Source of the DNA: Candidatus Jorgensenbacteria bacterium | Lineage (GTDB): Bacteria > Patescibacteriota > Minisyncoccia > UBA6257 > GWB1-50-10 | Direction: 5' to 3' | Length of the DNA: 7,047 nt | Assembly (NCBI GenBank): GCA_016234345.1 | Contig: JACRFG010000044.1 | Coordinates: 1-7,047, forward strand | Shown: positions 5,256 through 7,047 of the stretch, piece after piece | Position numbering within the stretch: position 1 is the first letter of the stretch | Layout: each line of letters starts with the position of its first letter | Notes under the pieces: model-generated | Told to the model about the DNA's origin: nothing | What the model saw: the letters and a program-made list of their open reading frames with translations, nothing else | Databases searched by the model: none | Program-made: the position numbers and the translations under genes

Positions 5256-6609
5256 TTTCTCTTCTAAATTTTAGAAGCTCACTTTCGTAAATTGTCAGAA
5301 GTTTTGGTTTGAGCTCTGCTGGGATAGTTTCCGTTGAGTGAACTTTCAGGTACGTATTGAAAAGATGATCTTTTTCTTTGATCACTTGAGGCAGGAGTTG
5401 TTGTTCAAAAAGTGAGATGAGCTCACCCCGAACTCCCCGTTTCCAGGCGAGATAAAAAGCAATCAGTCTCTCTCCCCAACTTTGAAACAGTATGTTGAGC
5501 GGTCTCGTGCGTTCTTTGTAGTCAAACATGTAATAGAGTTTCTTTTTGTCCATGGCAAGCATATCATCAACAAAGCCGACAGACTTTGGGTTGATTCCAA
5601 CGCCGAGCAAAAATATATATACTCTCGCGCATTCATAGCAACGCCCGCACCATTTCTGCGTTTTGGACTTTGGATCGTCATTAAAGCATGAGAGTTGATA
5701 CTTCCCGATTTCTTTGTAGCGATGGTGAAGAATGTAGAGAATTGCCATTTCATGGAGGGGTTCGATGATGCTTCCAACCATAGCATTACTCGAAAACGAA
5801 CGAAGAAGATTATTAAGATGCACAGTCCAGAATATTCCTTGTTCATAAGTGGTGTTAATAATGTATCCTTGTTTATCCGGTTCGACATCATTGGTGCTTT
5901 GTTCATTTGACCAAAAAAAATATTGTGGTTTCCAATAGTGGAGATATGGGATGAGAAGAAGTGTGTACTGTGTCAGAAGCATATCCCATCCCCATAAAAG
6001 TGCGCCTTTTTGTCGGAAGTTTCCGAGAGTCATAGGAAATGGTGTAATATGTTGGGCAAATTCTTTTTGAAATTGTGTGCGGAGTTTCTCTTTGTTGGCG
6101 TTTTCGTACGAACTTGTTGGTTCAACAAAAAATACTGGATTGGGTTTGAGTCCAATCTCACGGGAAACCGCATATGTAAGTAAGCTGTCTTTGCCGAAAC
6201 TAAATGGAAAGAGGAATGTTCGTTGGTTCACTTTAGCAGCTTGAGTCGCTTTTGTTGGGTAGGGGTGACCATGGAAAGTTGTGCGAAGACCGCTGTTGTA
6301 GGCATCCCGCAGCAACCCTGCACTCGTAAATTTTGCCTCTGGAATCTCGAGAACCGCTTCGGGGAGTGAATACCAGAGTCCGTGAGTAAAAAAAGAGAGG
6401 AGTGAGGGTGGTGGAAACCTGTAGTCGAGCCGACTTTTGTTTTCGAATGCAAAATGCGCAGTAAAAAAGTAAGCTGCGTTGTCAGCAAGAGACTGACGTA
6501 ATGCTTTGGGAAATGCAGACCATACAGAGAGTGGATAGACATTTTTTACCCAATGGCTGTTGACTTCAACAGCAAAACCGTTTGGGAGAAGTTTTGTTCG
6601 AATTTTCAC
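5218..6609 (-). CDS. PP-loop ATPase-like protein with Cys cluster, MurL-like (copy B)
   Basis: The 463-residue paralogue of copy A carries the same motifs: FSFGKDSLLT (136-145), SNEQS (234-238), IIEPLHE (281-287), Cys308, WCGRCYEC (320-327) and HSTETIPAELKPK near 424-436. It ends with an extra basic/helical tail of about 15 residues, and that tail is what overlaps copy A. Overall similarity is clear but far from identity, so the duplication is old or the two genes were acquired separately. The tentative role is the same ATP-dependent chemistry as MurL. The start is GTG at 6609, supported by an extended -10 box placed 6 nt upstream and by alignment with copy A. There is no Shine-Dalgarno site. 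It is divergent from tRNA-Leu(CAG). Confidence 0.85.
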   Translation of the reverse strand: MKIRTKLLPNGFAVEVNSHWVKNVYPLSVWSAFPKALRQSLADNAAYFFTAHFAFENKSRLDYRFPPPSLLSFFTHGLWYSLPEAVLEIPEAKFTSAGLLRDAYNSGLRTTFHGHPYPTKATQAAKVNQRTFLFPFSFGKDSLLTYAVSREIGLKPNPVFFVEPTSSYENANKEKLRTQFQKEFAQHITPFPMTLGNFRQKGALLWGWDMLLTQYTLLLIPYLHYWKPQYFFWSNEQSTNDVEPDKQGYIINTTYEQGIFWTVHLNNLLRSFSSNAMVGSIIEPLHEMAILYILHHRYKEIGKYQLSCFNDDPKSKTQKWCGRCYECARVYIFLLGVGINPKSVGFVDDMLAMDKKKLYYMFDYKERTRPLNILFQSWGERLIAFYLAWKRGVRGELISLFEQQLLPQVIKEKDHLFNTYLKVHSTETIPAELKPKLLTIYESELLKFRREITQRKLAAIEKF

Positions 6610-6613
6610 GCGC

Positions 6614-7047
6614 TTATAGTACCATATCGTGTGTTATAATTTCATAGGCTCGCCCGGATGGCGGAATTGGTAGACGCGCACCGTTCAGAACGGTGTGGGA
6701 GCAATCCCTTGGAGGTTCGAGTCCTCTTCTGGGCACAAGTGAAGATTTTTTGGCTTCTTGTGAGCTAATTAGCCCGAAAAGAAGCCCCATTTCCGAGGTT
6801 CGAAAACCCGGATTTTTATAGACAACGCCCTCTGGAAAAATTAGTGTCTGAAACCTTTGTTTTTGTTCAACCGTTTTTAAGTTTAGCCAGAATTCATGGG
6901 GTTTTCTTAATGCCGAAACACATTTATCGGTAGCGGTTCGAACATCAAATTCGTCTGAGCTTAAACTATTCTTTTCAATGCTGTGCAAATCAATCTGCTC
7001 TCGAAGGTCGTCCAGTTCAATTCTGGCCTCGTCCCGTGTGATCGCCC
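6614..7047 (-). CDS. Serine recombinase, C-terminal part (5' end outside the window), reading into antisense tRNA-Leu
   Basis: The open frame enters from the right edge and shows 143 residues. It starts with a coiled-coil-like stretch (TRDEARIELDDLREQID), followed by the end typical of large serine recombinases: FWLNLKTVEQKQRFQTLIFPEGVVY...FRTSEMGLLFGLI. The catalytic N-terminal domain lies outside the window. There is no stop before the tRNA. The frame continues from KKSSLV straight into the antisense strand of tRNA-Leu(CAG), giving PRRGLEPP..., and stops at 6614. The true recombinase part therefore ends near 6736, and the tail of about 40 residues is tRNA-derived. This geometry suggests an integrated element that extends to the right and used the 3' end of tRNA-Leu as its attachment site. 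A TTG at 6988 is internal, not the start. Confidence 0.8.
   Translation of the reverse strand, partial: AITRDEARIELDDLREQIDLHSIEKNSLSSDEFDVRTATDKCVSALRKPHEFWLNLKTVEQKQRFQTLIFPEGVVYKNPGFRTSEMGLLFGLISSQEAKKSSLVPRRGLEPPRDCSHTVLNGARLPIPPSGRAYEIITHDMVL
6616..6624 (-). promoter_or_regulatory. Extended -10 of copy B; probable leaderless start
   Basis: On the minus strand TGG-TACTAT forms an extended -10 (TGn) ending 6 nt before the GTG, so the transcript should begin at or within a base or two of the start codon. Confidence 0.45.
6632..6640 (+). promoter_or_regulatory. Extended -10 of tRNA-Leu(CAG)
   Basis: TGT-TATAAT is a perfect extended -10 element 11 nt before the tRNA 5' end. It lies back to back with the promoter of copy B, the two -10 elements being only 7 nt apart. 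Confidence 0.6.
6652..6735 (+). tRNA. trnL: tRNA-Leu(CAG)
   Basis: Class II tRNA of 84 nt: acceptor GCCCGGA/TCTGGGC with discriminator A. Anticodon stem CACCG/CGGTG encloses TTCAGAA (anticodon CAG). A long variable arm follows, and T stem GGAGG/CCTCT encloses TTCGAGT. CCA is not encoded; the next bases are CAAG. The serine recombinase gene begins, in opposite orientation, right at its 3' end, which points to use as an attachment site. Confidence 0.95.
6752..6786. repeat. Nested dyad at the recombinase/tRNA-Leu border
   Basis: GGCTTCTT (6752-6759) and AAGAAGCC (6779-6786) are a perfect 8-bp inverted repeat. A 10-bp palindrome GCTAATTAGC (6764-6773) sits at almost the same centre. It lies 16 nt downstream of tRNA-Leu(CAG) within the recombinase C-terminal coding region. 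It could be a hairpin ending the tRNA transcript or a binding site for the recombinase; no T run follows. Confidence 0.4.

Noticed and set aside
5463..5906. Minus-strand frame of 147 codons inside MurL-like copy B
   Set aside because: It is an out-of-frame shadow. The in-frame product carries all the conserved motifs.
6614..6735. PRRGLEPP-type peptide as a genuine protein domain
   Set aside because: It is the antisense translation of tRNA-Leu(CAG), a common artefact in annotations. It is kept only as the read-through tail of the recombinase frame.
1..7047. CRISPR array, replication origin or rRNA
   Set aside because: No regularly spaced repeats, no clusters of DnaA-box-like sequences and no rRNA segments were seen.

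Overview
The window looks like a chromosomal segment of a Patescibacteria/CPR-type bacterium. This is an inference from gene content: a secreted glycoside-hydrolase-like protein ending in an EF-hand/dockerin-like motif, a membrane-anchored DUF192 protein, small GIY-YIG and PD-(D/E)XK nucleases next to tRNA genes, a serine recombinase ending in a tRNA, no encoded CCA tails, and no clear Shine-Dalgarno sites. The window has no rRNA or marker protein that could fix the taxonomy.

Layout, left to right. (1) tRNA-His (minus) lies just downstream of a 567-residue secreted glycosidase-like gene (minus, 214-1917). (2) A divergent promoter region with two dyads (1918-1997) leads to tRNA-Gly(UCC). (3) A 5' fragment of a tRNA (2107-2140) precedes a PD-(D/E)XK homing-endonuclease-like gene (2178-2585), which is followed by an intact tRNA-Arg(UCU). 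(4) A 16-bp inverted repeat separates tRNA-Arg from a minus-strand unit read from the right: 5' fragment of tRNA-Leu, GIY-YIG nuclease, intact tRNA-Leu(UAA), tRNA-Pro(UGG), DUF192 protein. (5) Two convergent paralogues with a PP-loop-like GKDS motif and a CxxCxxC cluster (MurL-like, 3795-5255 plus and 5218-6609 minus) overlap by 38 bp at their 3' ends. (6) tRNA-Leu(CAG) (plus) is abutted at its 3' end by the C-terminal part of a serine recombinase (minus) that runs out of the window. This marks the edge of an integrated element extending to the right.

The most striking pattern is that both small nuclease genes sit between a 26-27-nt copy of the 5' part of a tRNA gene and a complete tRNA of related sequence. 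For the GIY-YIG gene the fit is exact to the base: the ATG follows directly on the 26-nt tRNA-Leu copy, and the last base of the stop codon is the first base of the intact tRNA-Leu. This suggests freestanding nuclease genes that insert into tRNA genes at the D-arm/anticodon-arm boundary and leave the tRNA restored, while their own gene is transcribed from the former tRNA promoter. The outer tRNA-Leu copy has also been interrupted by an 18-bp perfect palindrome. Together with the recombinase at tRNA-Leu(CAG), three of the six tRNA loci here show signs of mobile-element use.
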